From Rothia mucilaginosa (GTDB lineage Bacteria > Actinomycetota > Actinomycetes > Actinomycetales > Micrococcaceae), in NCBI RefSeq assembly GCF_019334805.1, contig NZ_CP079822.1:1240001-1304000 (forward strand): a stretch of 64,000 bases of DNA, written 5' to 3'. The notes beneath the pieces were generated by a model that saw nothing but the letters and a program-made list of their open reading frames with translations, searched no databases and had not been told where the DNA came from. Shown here piece after piece: positions 27,927 to 37,122 of the stretch (positions are counted from its first letter, which is position 1; every line of letters starts with the position of its first letter). The translations under genes were made by a program, and so were the position numbers.

Positions 27927-28439
27927 ATGTTCGGTTTCGGCAAGAAGAAGAAGGAAGCTGCCGCACAGGAAGCATCGTCCGCAGACGTCTACGTCGCACC
28001 TGCTACCGGCGAGTACCTGCCGCTGAGCGAAGTCTCCGACCCCGTTTTCTCTCAGGGCGTTATGGGCGACGGCTACGCAGTGAACCCCACCGCAGGCACC
28101 ATCGTCGCACCCGTTGCAGGCACCATTGCACTGATTCAGGACACCCTGCACGCATTCATGCTCCGCACTGAAAACGGCGGTGAGGTACTGGTCCACATCG
28201 GTATCGACACCGTTGAGCTCGGCGGCGACGGCTTCACCAAGCTCGCTAACGTAGGTGACAAGGTTGAGGCAGGCGCACCCATTATCGAGGTCGACTGGGC
28301 AGCTATCGAGGGCCGCATCCCCTCCAAGGAAACCATGGTGATGATTACCAACACCGCAAAGTTCAACATCTCCAAGGACTCTGAGTCTCGTCGCCCCGTC
28401 GCAGCCGGTGACCGCGTCGCTCAGGCATCCAAGAAGTAA
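27927..28439 (+). CDS. crr: PTS glucose-type EIIA protein
   Basis: 170 residues with AGAAGGAG before the ATG. A Lys-rich start (FGFGKKKKE) precedes a complete EIIA-Glc domain. His75 (DTLHAFML) and the phosphorylated His90 (VLVHIGIDTVELGG) are both present. It passes phosphate from HPr to a sugar-specific EIIB/EIIC and, in many bacteria, also signals sugar status. No EIIBC gene is adjacent, so it probably serves in trans. Confidence 0.93.
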   Translation: MFGFGKKKKEAAAQEASSADVYVAPATGEYLPLSEVSDPVFSQGVMGDGYAVNPTAGTIVAPVAGTIALIQDTLHAFMLRTENGGEVLVHIGIDTVELGGDGFTKLANVGDKVEAGAPIIEVDWAAIEGRIPSKETMVMITNTAKFNISKDSESRRPVAAGDRVAQASKK

Positions 28440-28829
28440 GCTGAACCAGCGAAAAATAGCTCAGCTTCAACTGCGGTGAAAACCCGCGAAAATACTTAAC
28501 GCAAAAGGTCGCGTCCTGCAGGCTCAATCGGTCTGTGGGCGCGGCTTTTTTCGTTACACGAGAAATTTTTTAACGCCGCATGAAATGCCGCTATTAAAAG
28601 CGGCGGAAAAGGAGGAACACATTCACCCGCATTACACAGCGGGTAAGAATGAGGCGCACATAATACCCTATTTTCCTGTAAACGCAGTGAATCACCGATA
28701 AAAAATCGTTATCCTACATAGAGTTGTAGTTTGAGTTGAGAGAATCCGGACCCTCAGCTATAAACCAAAACTTCAATGACCAACCACACACATTACGCTC
28801 AACTCATAAACGAAAAAAGGACCACTACG
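28440..28829. other. Intergenic region between crr and the phosphodiesterase gene
   Basis: 390 nt. An imperfect hairpin near 28506-28551 ending in TTTTTTCG is the likely crr terminator. The right part is AT-rich and should hold the promoter of the next gene. No coding frame is convincing. Confidence 0.5.
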
Positions 28830-30434
28830 GTGACTGCATTCCCGAAGATCTCCAAGAATCTGAGCCGCCGCGGCTTCATTGGCGCCTCCACTCTGGCGCC
28901 CGCCGCCCTCATGCTCCAGGCAGGCGAAGCCCACGCCGCAGCCAACACCCGCGCACAGCTCGCGGCAGTACACAGCGGCTCCCCCGCACATCAGCTGCTC
29001 TACAAGACCGATGAATTCTTCATCGCCCACCGCGGTGCCGGCAACATCAGCCCCGAGCACACCGCCTACGCCTACGCAGAGTCCGTACGCCGCGGCGCCC
29101 TCGCCGTCGAAATTTCCGTACGCACCACCAGCGACGGCCAGTTCGTCTGCATGCACGACACCAACATCAAGCGCACCACCGGCGCATCCATGGACGTGCG
29201 CGGCCACACCCTCGCCGAACTGCGCCAGCACAAGGTCAACATGCGCAAGAACCTGGGCGAAAAGACCGACCTGTACAACATCCCCACCCTCGAAGAAGCC
29301 ATCGCAGCCGTTGACGCCGTACCCGCAGGCGGCGAATATGCCTCCGTCGGCGGCAAGAAGGTCGTACTGTTCCTCGAAGCGAAGGACGGCCCCGCACAGG
29401 CAGGCCTCGTCAAGTTCATCACCGAACGCGGCCTGCAGCGCCGCACCGTCATCAAGATGTACCGTGACGGCAGCGGCGGCTTCAAGCCCACCTCCCGCTA
29501 CCTGAAGCTTGCCAACTCCGCAGGCTGTGCCACCTGGTGCTACTTCGACGGCGGCGACCCCATCGATAAGATTTCCGCAATGGCACGCCACGAAAACGTG
29601 GACGCCATCGGCGTACCCTACTACGAGAAGCCGACCGGCGCTTCCCAGGGCTCCATGAGCGAAGAGAACGTACGCGCCCTCACCGGCCTCGGCAAGGCAG
29701 TCATCGTCTGGGAAATCCACCGCCGCTCCGCCTACGAAAAGTACAAGGCACTGGGCGTGAAGGGCTTCATGTGCCCCGACCCCTACTGGGTAATCGGTGA
29801 CCCCTTCGACTCCAGCGTCAAGATCAAGACCGGCAAGCGTCCCCACGGCATGCTGCCCGCCGACCCCTCCGTCGCAGCGGACATGCCCGACCTGACCGGC
29901 GTAGCCATCGTGCACAACCAGCGCTACGACGAATCCGTACTGCTCGGCCCGCTGGCGAACTACACCACCCGCGAAAAGTACACCCTCGACTTCTCCATGA
30001 AGTGGACCGGTGCACTGCCGCAGCAGGACGGCCACTACGGCTACGTCGCTTTCGGTCGCGAACACGACGGCCCCTTCGGCATCGGCAAGAAGTTCGCCGC
30101 AAACCAGGAAGACGGCACCTACGTGCTCGCCATCCGCCCCAACTACCGCGGCAACTCCGTAGCGCAGATTCTCTGCTTCGAACCCAAGCAGACCAGCCCG
30201 CGCGTGCTGCACACCATGAAGCTGCGCCAGAAGGTCACCACCGGCCAGGCACTGAACTGCAAGATTGTGGTGAACAAGAACAGCTTCTACTACACGGTCA
30301 ACGGCCAATACTCCAGCCCCATCAACCACAGCGCCTACCGCGGCCCGTACGTACACTTCGGCCGCTTCCACGGCACCAACGATGGCGGTCCTCTGGAGCT
30401 GACTCGAATCGAGGCACGTCAGTCCTGGATTTGA
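28830..30434 (+). CDS. Tat-exported glycerophosphodiester phosphodiesterase-like protein
   Basis: 534 residues from GTG 28830 (AAAAGG upstream). An ATG at 28776 would lengthen the n-region without a ribosome site. The twin-arginine signal SRRGFIGAS precedes a hydrophobic stretch and AHAAA cleavage site. Residues 45-310 form a GDPD barrel with IAHRGAGNISPEHT and MHDTNIKRTTG. The usual E-x-D metal motif reads EIS, so one metal ligand is changed. Residues 330-534 form an extra beta-rich domain, probably a jelly-roll binding domain. It likely acts outside the cell on teichoic or lipid-derived phosphodiesters, which is inference. Confidence 0.82.
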   Translation: MTAFPKISKNLSRRGFIGASTLAPAALMLQAGEAHAAANTRAQLAAVHSGSPAHQLLYKTDEFFIAHRGAGNISPEHTAYAYAESVRRGALAVEISVRTTSDGQFVCMHDTNIKRTTGASMDVRGHTLAELRQHKVNMRKNLGEKTDLYNIPTLEEAIAAVDAVPAGGEYASVGGKKVVLFLEAKDGPAQAGLVKFITERGLQRRTVIKMYRDGSGGFKPTSRYLKLANSAGCATWCYFDGGDPIDKISAMARHENVDAIGVPYYEKPTGASQGSMSEENVRALTGLGKAVIVWEIHRRSAYEKYKALGVKGFMCPDPYWVIGDPFDSSVKIKTGKRPHGMLPADPSVAADMPDLTGVAIVHNQRYDESVLLGPLANYTTREKYTLDFSMKWTGALPQQDGHYGYVAFGREHDGPFGIGKKFAANQEDGTYVLAIRPNYRGNSVAQILCFEPKQTSPRVLHTMKLRQKVTTGQALNCKIVVNKNSFYYTVNGQYSSPINHSAYRGPYVHFGRFHGTNDGGPLELTRIEARQSWI

Positions 30435-30777
30435 GAGGACCGGTGGGCCTAGTCCACCTGGGTGCCCGCCTCACCGCCCGCTAAGCGGTGAAGGCGCGGG
30501 TACCGGGCAGAGCGGATGTAACACCGAGCATCCCTTCCGGGCAACGCTTTCCATAATTCCTAGCTCCATAATTCTCGGCCCATGATTATTAGCTAGGCGC
30601 TCGCGCGCCGAGTGAGAATCCACCTGAAGAATCTACCCGAGGAATCCACCCGAAGGGGGTCGTATCCAACGCGGATGCGGCCCCCTTCGGCGTGCCCGGG
30701 AATGAGAACCAACTCGGGACTAGAATTAAAAGCGTCAGAGTCGACCGCACCGGCCGCCCCAACCCGAAAGGCACGCC
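30435..30777. other. Intergenic region with 13-nt tandem repeats and a hairpin
   Basis: 343 nt. Three adjacent 13-nt units of the form GAATCCACCYGAR occupy 30616-30654. They run into a hairpin (CCGAAGGGGG 30650-30659 with CCCCCTTCGG 30681-30690). A TAGAAT at 30721 could be the -10 box of the dehydrogenase gene. Confidence 0.6.
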
Positions 30778-32439
30778 ATGACCACCTCACCCGAAAGCTC
30801 CACCGAGAAGCCCGCAGAGAATCCCGCCGCGAAGTCCGCCCAGCTGCGAGGCCGCACCGAACCGCACATGCACAGCTTCAACATGCCGCAGCTCGAACCC
30901 ATCGACCCCTACGAGCGGCCCTCCTACCCCTTCTTCTACGTGCCCACCGACCTGCTCCTCGGCGGCACCTGGGTCACCGGCGACAACGGCTCCTTCCCCG
31001 TGCACAACCCCTCCTGCGGCCAAATCCTCGCGCACGTCGCCGACGCCAGCGTCGAACAGGGTATCGAAGCACTCGACGCCGCCTGCGACGCCCGCGCCTC
31101 CTGGGTGGCAACCAGCGTCCGCGAACGCGCCGACATCCTCAACCGCGCCTACACGCTCATGACGCAGCGCACCGAAGTCATCGCCCGACTCATGACCCTC
31201 GAAATGGGCAAGCCCCTCGACCAGTCCCGCGGCGAGGTTGCCTACGCCGCGAACTACCTGCGCTGGTACGCCGAAGAAGCCGCCCGCAACTTCGGCCGCA
31301 CCGCCACCGCCCCCGAATCCGGGCTACAGATCACCACCGTACGCCGCCCCGTCGGCCCCTGCCTGCTCATCACCCCCTGGAACTTCCCGCTCGCCATGGC
31401 GGCACGCAAGGTCGCCCCGGCGCTCGCGGCGGGCTGCACCGCGGTACTCAAGCCCGCCTCCCTGACCCCGCTCAGCTCCCTGTACTTCGCGTCCCTGATG
31501 CGTGAGGCGGGCCTGCCGGACGGCGTGCTGAACGTGGTGACCACCTCCCGCACCGGTGAGGTTGTCTCCGCGCTGATGGCTGATGACCGCCTGCGGAAGG
31601 TCTCGTTCACCGGCTCCACCGCCGTGGGCCGCACCCTGCTCGCGCAGGCTTCGCAGAACGTTCTGCGCACCTCCATGGAGCTGGGCGGCAACGCACCGTT
31701 CATCGTCTTTGAGGACGCGGACATCCCCGCCGCCGTGGAGGGCGCCTACGCGGCGAAGATGAGGAACATGGGCGAGGCGTGCACCGCCGCTAACCGATTC
31801 ATTGTGCACGAGGACATTGCCGAAGAGTTCACCCGCGCCTTCGTGGAGCGCATGGAGGCGACCGTTGTGGGTGACGGAACCGTTGATGGAACCGACTGTG
31901 GACCGCTAATTCAACCTTCAGCGGTTGAATCCATGCTTTTTATGGTGGAAGATGCCCTGGGTAAGGGTGCGCTCCTCGCCTGCGGCGGGTACATTCCCGA
32001 GCTTGCAGAAAATGTTCCGAGCGATACCGGCGGCATGCCCAAGAACCTGAACAAGGGCAACTTCGTGACCCCCACCGTGCTGACCGGCGTGACCGATTCG
32101 ATGCGCGTGTGGCGTGAAGAAATTTTCGGCCCCGTCGCCCCGATTGCCACGTTCGGCGGCTACGGTGAGGAGGGTGAACGCACCGCCCTGAAGCTCGCCA
32201 ACGACACCGAGTACGGCCTGGCGGCGTACGTGTACACGAGCAACCACCCGCGCTTTACGCGCATGGCGGCAGGACTCGAGTTCGGCCTGATCGGCTACAA
32301 CTCCGGCGTCATCTCGAATGCGGCAGCCCCCTTCGGTGGTGTGAAGCAGTCCGGCATGGGTCGCGAGGGCGGCCCCGAGGGTCTGGAGGAGTACACCGAG
32401 CTGCAGTACATCGGCGCGCCGAACCCGTTCGCCGGGTAA
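30778..32439 (+). CDS. gabD: Succinate-semialdehyde dehydrogenase-type aldehyde dehydrogenase
   Basis: 553 residues. All ALDH landmarks are present: LLITPWNFPLAMAARKVAPA (cofactor site), VSFTGSTAVGRTL, the general base in MELGGNAPFIVF, and the catalytic Cys in GEACTAANRF. The motif set is closest to NAD(P)-dependent succinate-semialdehyde dehydrogenases, which oxidise succinic semialdehyde to succinate. An N-terminal extension of about 55 residues is unusual for the family. Substrate is inferred. Confidence 0.85.
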   Translation: MTTSPESSTEKPAENPAAKSAQLRGRTEPHMHSFNMPQLEPIDPYERPSYPFFYVPTDLLLGGTWVTGDNGSFPVHNPSCGQILAHVADASVEQGIEALDAACDARASWVATSVRERADILNRAYTLMTQRTEVIARLMTLEMGKPLDQSRGEVAYAANYLRWYAEEAARNFGRTATAPESGLQITTVRRPVGPCLLITPWNFPLAMAARKVAPALAAGCTAVLKPASLTPLSSLYFASLMREAGLPDGVLNVVTTSRTGEVVSALMADDRLRKVSFTGSTAVGRTLLAQASQNVLRTSMELGGNAPFIVFEDADIPAAVEGAYAAKMRNMGEACTAANRFIVHEDIAEEFTRAFVERMEATVVGDGTVDGTDCGPLIQPSAVESMLFMVEDALGKGALLACGGYIPELAENVPSDTGGMPKNLNKGNFVTPTVLTGVTDSMRVWREEIFGPVAPIATFGGYGEEGERTALKLANDTEYGLAAYVYTSNHPRFTRMAAGLEFGLIGYNSGVISNAAAPFGGVKQSGMGREGGPEGLEEYTELQYIGAPNPFAG

Positions 32440-32458
32440 GCCTGTTTGCCGGGTACGG

Positions 32459-32507
32459 TGAACCCTGAATACGCTGAACCCTGGATACAGTGAACCCTGA
32501 ATACAGC
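32459..32507 (+). repeat. Three imperfect 16-17-nt tandem repeats after gabD
   Basis: Units TGAACCCTGAATACGC, TGAACCCTGGATACAG and TGAACCCTGAATACAG follow one another between the stop codon region and the terminator. Confidence 0.75.
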
Positions 32508-32509
32508 GA

Positions 32510-32547
32510 AGCCCCGGCGGGTACCCGAGAAGGTGCCCGCTGGGGCT
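32510..32547 (+). terminator. Terminator of gabD
   Basis: AGCCCC-GCGGGTACC pairs with GGTGCCCGC-GGGGCT with small mismatches, followed by TTTGTG. Confidence 0.75.
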
Positions 32548-32621
32548 TTGTGCTGTCTACACATGCGCGGGTGCTAGAGCTGGCGCTACCTAGAATTGGC
32601 GCCGCATAGAACTGGCACCAC

Positions 32622-33731
32622 CTAGAGCTGACGCAGCGCGAGCAGCTCGCGGCTGAAAGCATCTGCGGGACCCTTGCCGCAGGAGTTGGGGCGCGGCTCA
32701 AGGGTGACCCGCTCGAAGAAGGTGACCCAGGTGCGTCCGTCGGTGTGGGTGGTGAGTGTCGCCTCCAGGGTGGGATGCTCGGAGAAATTTACCGGGGGCT
32801 CAATGCCCGCCTCGCGGAGTGCGCTCAGTGCCTCCGTTGCCGATGTTTCACGTGAAACCAAACCTCCAGAGGTTACTTCTTCACCCTTTTTCTCCAGTTC
32901 AAGGCGCACGGCAACCTCCGCCGCCTGCTCCACCGGGGTATCCGTGCTGCGACCACGCAGACCGTGCAGCGACGGAATATCACGGCCCGCCAGCGATAGG
33001 TACGCCGCCAGCGCCGAAGGCTCCGAGAGGCGACCGTAGGTGTAGCCGGTGGGCAGCACAATGCCGACCGGGGCAAAGCGGTGACCGCCCGTATGCGAGC
33101 ACTCCCAGACCGCATTACCCGGCAGGATATCCGCCAGGTGCGCCGCAATGGGTCGGCCGCGCAGTGCGCAGCAACGGTCACGCTTAGAGTGGGTGCACAC
33201 GAGAATAGCGGGGGAGTCCATGAGCTCCGCGCCGGTCGCCTGAATCAACTCCTGCGGGTTGTCTAGCGGCAGGTTGAGTAGCTGCTCGGGGTTGCTCACG
33301 CTGAACGAGTAGAGCTTCTCCTCACCGGGGGTGCAGAGTGCGTAGAGTACCCGGTGAGTCGGGTTGCCGGATGCATCCGGCGCGCCGTGCAGTACGCGCC
33401 CTTCCCTGCCCACCTGGCGGATGAGTAGGAACTTCAGCCCCGCCTGCGAGACTGCCTCGCCCAGTGCGGCAGAGAGTTCCTCACCGAGGGCGGATCCATC
33501 CAGTACATCGCGGCCCCACTGACCCACGTGTTCGAGCGCCAGCCAGGCGGTGGCGCGTCCGGCAGTGCCGCCGAGTGCCTCGTCGTCATAGAGGGAGCAG
33601 GAGTCCGCCGGGATGCTCGTGGCACGCGTGCGGGATGAGAGCTCGTCCGCGTGTGCGGCACGCAGATTCTTCAGCTCGGAGGGGTCGCTGGCGCGCGGCT
33701 CGGGGGTTGCGGGGGTGCAGGATTCAGTCAT
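32622..33731 (-). CDS. Sucrase/ferredoxin-like (Suc/Fer) family protein
   Basis: 369 residues. The C-x-n-C cluster typical of this thioredoxin-fold [2Fe-2S]-type family is present: CTHSKRDRCCALRGRP near residue 190 and CSHTGGHRFAPVGIVLP near 220. The name reflects old homology, and the biochemical role is not settled. TAGAAT lies 9 nt before the ATG with GAGGA in between. The last bases overlap a short imperfect tandem repeat (32573-32634) of 16-17-nt units such as CTAGAGCTGGCGCTAC. Confidence 0.85.
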   Translation of the reverse strand: MTESCTPATPEPRASDPSELKNLRAAHADELSSRTRATSIPADSCSLYDDEALGGTAGRATAWLALEHVGQWGRDVLDGSALGEELSAALGEAVSQAGLKFLLIRQVGREGRVLHGAPDASGNPTHRVLYALCTPGEEKLYSFSVSNPEQLLNLPLDNPQELIQATGAELMDSPAILVCTHSKRDRCCALRGRPIAAHLADILPGNAVWECSHTGGHRFAPVGIVLPTGYTYGRLSEPSALAAYLSLAGRDIPSLHGLRGRSTDTPVEQAAEVAVRLELEKKGEEVTSGGLVSRETSATEALSALREAGIEPPVNFSEHPTLEATLTTHTDGRTWVTFFERVTLEPRPNSCGKGPADAFSRELLALRQL

Positions 33732-33843
33732 AGTTCCTCGATTCTACGCCTGCAGGATGTGAATGCCTTATGTTGCCCCTGTGCGGTCTAAATGCTAAAA
33801 AACAACCACCTAAGGGTGATTTTAGGGGCTATCGGTCGGTCAA

Positions 33844-34467
33844 CTACTCAGGAAGAAGCGCCAAAGCGACGCGGTAGAGGCGGTCCTTCTCTTCGGTGTT
33901 ACCGATGAAGGAGCGGAGCATGTACCCCTGGAAAACCATCATGAAGGCGTCTGCATGGTCGCGGGCGTAGTCGGCGATGAGCGCCTCCTGCTTGGGGGTG
34001 CGCTGTGCCGGGTCGGGGTTGATTTCGTGCAGAACGCGCAGCTGTTCGACCGCCCAGGGGGTGAGGGCCTTTGCGATGATGCTCTGTAGTAGAGGAATCG
34101 TGTCCGCGGTTGCCCTGGCGATTTCGGGTGCGTGGAGCGACTCAAGGCGGATGCGCAGCATGGCGGAGAAGTTCTCGTTAATCATCTGGTTGGTGTAGAT
34201 GGTTTCGAGAATGTCCTGGGGGCCGGCGCCTTCGGGGAGCGCGGCGTAGAGTGCCTTAATGCTGGTGAGTCGCTCGTTGATGGCGCTGATGAGGATGTCT
34301 TCTTTGCCGGTGAAGTGCGAGTAGATGGATCCGGAGGACAGCCCGGAGGCTTTGATGATGTCGCTCATGGAGGTGTTGGTGTAGCCGCGTTCGATAAAGC
34401 AGGCGATGGCTGCTTCGATGATTTGGGCTCGGCGTGCGGCTTTGGTGGCTTCTGTTAGTCGGGGCAT
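33844..34467 (-). CDS. TetR/AcrR-family transcriptional regulator
   Basis: 207 residues. The N-terminal HTH is canonical (TSMSDIIKASGLSSGSIYSHF near residue 32), and the C-terminal helical part should bind an unknown ligand. The -10 box TAGACT (34474-34479) ends 6 nt before the ATG, so the mRNA is probably leaderless. The gene is divergent from a membrane-protein gene, and three related 22-nt palindromes lie between them, fitting repression of both by this regulator. Confidence 0.92.
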   Translation of the reverse strand: MPRLTEATKAARRAQIIEAAIACFIERGYTNTSMSDIIKASGLSSGSIYSHFTGKEDILISAINERLTSIKALYAALPEGAGPQDILETIYTNQMINENFSAMLRIRLESLHAPEIARATADTIPLLQSIIAKALTPWAVEQLRVLHEINPDPAQRTPKQEALIADYARDHADAFMMVFQGYMLRSFIGNTEEKDRLYRVALALLPE

Positions 34468-34500
34468 GGTTCCAGTCTAGGGAGTTGGCATAAAACTTAC

Positions 34501-34613
34501 AAACACAATGGAAATTCTTTTTGTGACTTTGTAAACAAAATGGCTATTGTGTTTGCGCTCGGTCAAAAACGGGAGTAGAGTTCTATCCCGTAAACGAAAC
34601 AGACATTTTGTTT
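34501..34613. promoter_or_regulatory. Three 22-nt TetR operator candidates
   Basis: Palindromes at 34501-34522, 34533-34554 and 34592-34613 share the form AAACANAAT-NNNN-ATTNTGTTT. The best is 34533-34554. The last ends next to the ribosome site of the membrane-protein gene. Confidence 0.75.
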
Positions 34614-34623
34614 GGAGGTTGTC

Positions 34624-35805
34624 ATGAGCAACGAACCCACCACCGCGCCCACCGCAGAATCGGTGAGCGCCACCAACCCCACTACCACCAAGACCCCGGC
34701 AGAAACCCCCGAGCGCTCCTCCTGGATTAAGGTCATCAGCACCTCACTGCTGGCATCCCTGATCGTTGCGGTTGTTATCCTCGCCTTCACATGGCCCACC
34801 AAAACCATGGAAGCGAAAAACCTGCCCGTCTCCATCACCGGCCCTGAAGTGACCGTCAGCCAATTTGAGCAATCCCTCAAAGACCGCGGCATCGAAACCT
34901 TCGACCTGAAGCAGGCCACCTCCCGCGAAGACGCCGAAAACCAAATCAAGCAGCGCGAAACCTACGGCGCTATCGTCTTCACCGAAGGCGCCGCCCCCGA
35001 AGTTCTTACCGCTCCCGCCGCCAACGCCGCCGCAACCCAGATGCTCAACGGCGTCGCCACCCAGCTGAATGCACAAATTCAGCAGCAGGCACTCGCCGCT
35101 AAGACCGAAGCCCTCACCCAGGCGGTGCAGGCCGGCGGTGAGCAGGGCGCACAGGCTGCCGCTCAGCTGGAGCAGATGAAGGCGGAAGCTGAAAAGGCCT
35201 CCGCCATGACCGTGAAGACCACCGCCGTAGTGCCCCTGAGCGAAAGCGACAGCTCCGGTAACGGCCTCGCAATCGCCGCATTCCCCCTGGTCATGGGCGG
35301 AACCCTTGGCGGTGTACTGTCCCTGACCCTCATCAAGGGCACCTGGCGTCGCTTCGCCACCGCTAGCCTCTACGCCGTGATTGGTGGCGCACTCACCACC
35401 CTGATCCTGAGCACCTGGTTCGGTTTCATCCCCGGTGACTTTGCAACCCTGTGGGCTGCTTTCGGTGCCACCTACCTTGCCACCGCATCCTTCATGATTG
35501 GCCTCGGTAGCCTGTTCGTCCCCGCCGCAGGCCTGGGCCTGGGTGCCGTCGTCACCATGTTCATTGGCAACCCGATTTCCGGCGCAAGCATGCCGAGCGT
35601 ATTCCTGCCCGGTGCCTGGGGTGCTATCGGTCAGATGATGGTGCCGGGTGCCTCCTCGACCCTGCTGCGTTCCATCGCGTACTTCCCGGAGGCTGCAACG
35701 AGCGGCCAGTGGCTGGTGCTCGGCTCTTGGATTGCCTTCGGTCTGCTCGCCGGTGTCATCGGCTGGGCGCTGAAGGAGCGCCGCCCCGCAAAGGTGGAGG
35801 CATAA
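34624..35805 (+). CDS. YhgE/Pip-like ABC-2-type membrane protein
   Basis: 393 residues from ATG 34624, with GGAGG upstream. A Thr/Ala-rich cytosolic start is followed by one membrane helix (residues 35-57), an extracellular part of about 150 residues with Gln/Ala-rich helices, then about five membrane helices. This layout is that of YhgE/phage-infection-protein and ABC-2 permease relatives. There is no ATPase gene beside it. The divergent TetR gene and palindromes suggest inducible efflux or envelope stress response, as for many such pairs. Confidence 0.75.
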   Translation: MSNEPTTAPTAESVSATNPTTTKTPAETPERSSWIKVISTSLLASLIVAVVILAFTWPTKTMEAKNLPVSITGPEVTVSQFEQSLKDRGIETFDLKQATSREDAENQIKQRETYGAIVFTEGAAPEVLTAPAANAAATQMLNGVATQLNAQIQQQALAAKTEALTQAVQAGGEQGAQAAAQLEQMKAEAEKASAMTVKTTAVVPLSESDSSGNGLAIAAFPLVMGGTLGGVLSLTLIKGTWRRFATASLYAVIGGALTTLILSTWFGFIPGDFATLWAAFGATYLATASFMIGLGSLFVPAAGLGLGAVVTMFIGNPISGASMPSVFLPGAWGAIGQMMVPGASSTLLRSIAYFPEAATSGQWLVLGSWIAFGLLAGVIGWALKERRPAKVEA

Positions 35806-35867
35806 GCGCCGCGGGTTAGACCGCCGGTGCAGTGTAGCCGGTAAAAATATAGCCGGTGCAACGTAAG

Positions 35868-35912
35868 AAGGGTGTGTGCCGTGTTCACTGAACACGGCAC
35901 ACACCCTTTTCT
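35868..35912 (+). terminator. Strong bidirectional terminator
   Basis: A perfect 19-bp stem (AAGGGTGTGTGCCGTGTTC with its complement) around ACT, then TTTTCTG. It separates two convergent genes. Confidence 0.92.
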
Positions 35913-35938
35913 GTCGGCCAACCGGCTGTTATTCGCTG

Positions 35939-36766
35939 TTATTGGTTGTCGAGGACGTACTGCTTGAACTGCTCGTCCCGGCGCTTGAATTCTTTAAGCT
36001 CATTCTCCAGGGCTGCCTGGTTCTTGTCGACGAGCGGTTTCTGGTACTGCGCCTCCAGGTCGTAGAGCTTCTGTGAACGGCCTACATCCTGATTGCACTG
36101 CGCCTGGATGACGGCGATTCGAATTTCCTCTTCTGAGGGGGTGGTGCTCTGAGGAATATTCTTTTCTTCCTTGACGGTCATCTCACTATCGGGGGTGAGG
36201 CCTTTATCCTTGACGCATCGCTTCCATTCGTCGTCGAGGGACTTTTTGAGCTGTCTATCCCCAGCGGCGTTTCGAACGTCGGTCTCCACACGCCTATACG
36301 TGGCGGAGCCGAATGGTATCTCTCCAATTTTTGCCATCTCTTCGCTGGCGCGCTGGTAGCATTCGGTGCTGACATCTTTCCCAGGGTCGGATGAGGGTGC
36401 AGGGGAGGACAGGTCTAGCGTATTCGATTCGTCGCGCTCGTGGAGGCCGTATTTTTGGGCGTGCTCAACGTTCCAGATTCCGTAGGTCCTGCCGAGGTTC
36501 CTGCCGGATCCCTCGGTGCGGACAAACATCTTGTAGTGCTGCCCGTGTTCGGCAAAGCACTTTTTGCGGGCGAGCTCAAGGGCTTTGGTGAAGTATTCGT
36601 CCTTGCCGTCGGTGTTGTAAGCGTCCAGGGGTAGGATCACCCGATCATTTTCTACGTCGAAAATCGCGCGGGCGCTTTCATCCTTCTCCAGCGTGGGACC
36701 GAAGGAACAAGAAGACAGCATAGTGCTGATGAGGGTAGCCGCCAGGAGCTTTTTCAAAGCTGACAT
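35939..36766 (-). CDS. Putative lipoprotein, paralogue of 20900-21715
   Basis: 275 residues. The start at 36766 gives a clean signal peptide ending in lipobox LSSC. A farther start at 36814 would add 16 residues. Shared features with its paralogue are the sequence YGIWNVEHAQ, the segment IRIAVIQAQCNQDVGRSQKL, the WKRCVKDKGLTP site and a long charged C-terminal helix. The function is unknown. The fold is probably mostly helical and disulfide-stabilised. Confidence 0.8.
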   Translation of the reverse strand: MSALKKLLAATLISTMLSSCSFGPTLEKDESARAIFDVENDRVILPLDAYNTDGKDEYFTKALELARKKCFAEHGQHYKMFVRTEGSGRNLGRTYGIWNVEHAQKYGLHERDESNTLDLSSPAPSSDPGKDVSTECYQRASEEMAKIGEIPFGSATYRRVETDVRNAAGDRQLKKSLDDEWKRCVKDKGLTPDSEMTVKEEKNIPQSTTPSEEEIRIAVIQAQCNQDVGRSQKLYDLEAQYQKPLVDKNQAALENELKEFKRRDEQFKQYVLDNQ

Positions 36767-37122
36767 GGTGTATATCCAATCTGTTACAGGGAGCCCGTGG
36801 CGTCGCGGCCACACCCCCCCCGTAGACCACGCGAACGATGTGGCCTTGAGAACACTTCTTGAGAAGGTGACTTAACAATACCCCTAGTAGATGCGGTTTT
36901 GCGTTCAATAGGCTGGTGCGTGCAGCAGAAAATTTCTGCCGCAGGGCGGGTCCAGTGCCGGTTGCGGCGCGGCTCGACGAAACCATGATGGAACCCCTCC
37001 GAAATCCTGTCGAAACCACGGCAAAAATACGGCGGAATCACTGTGAAAACGGCGGAGGGGTAGGAATCGCAGGCGGGCGCACCTGATTTGGTGCCCCGCC
37101 CGCCTCGCGCCACAATGAACAC
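36767..37122. other. Intergenic region before the S4-domain gene
   Basis: 356 nt. A run of eight C lies near 36823. CCCCTCCG (36994-37001) and CGGAGGGG (37053-37060) form a long-range inverted repeat. No coding frame is convincing and no further element is recognised. Confidence 0.4.

Noticed and set aside
28773..30371. 532-codon minus-strand open frame
   Set aside because: Antisense to the Tat-exported phosphodiesterase and without recognisable domains.
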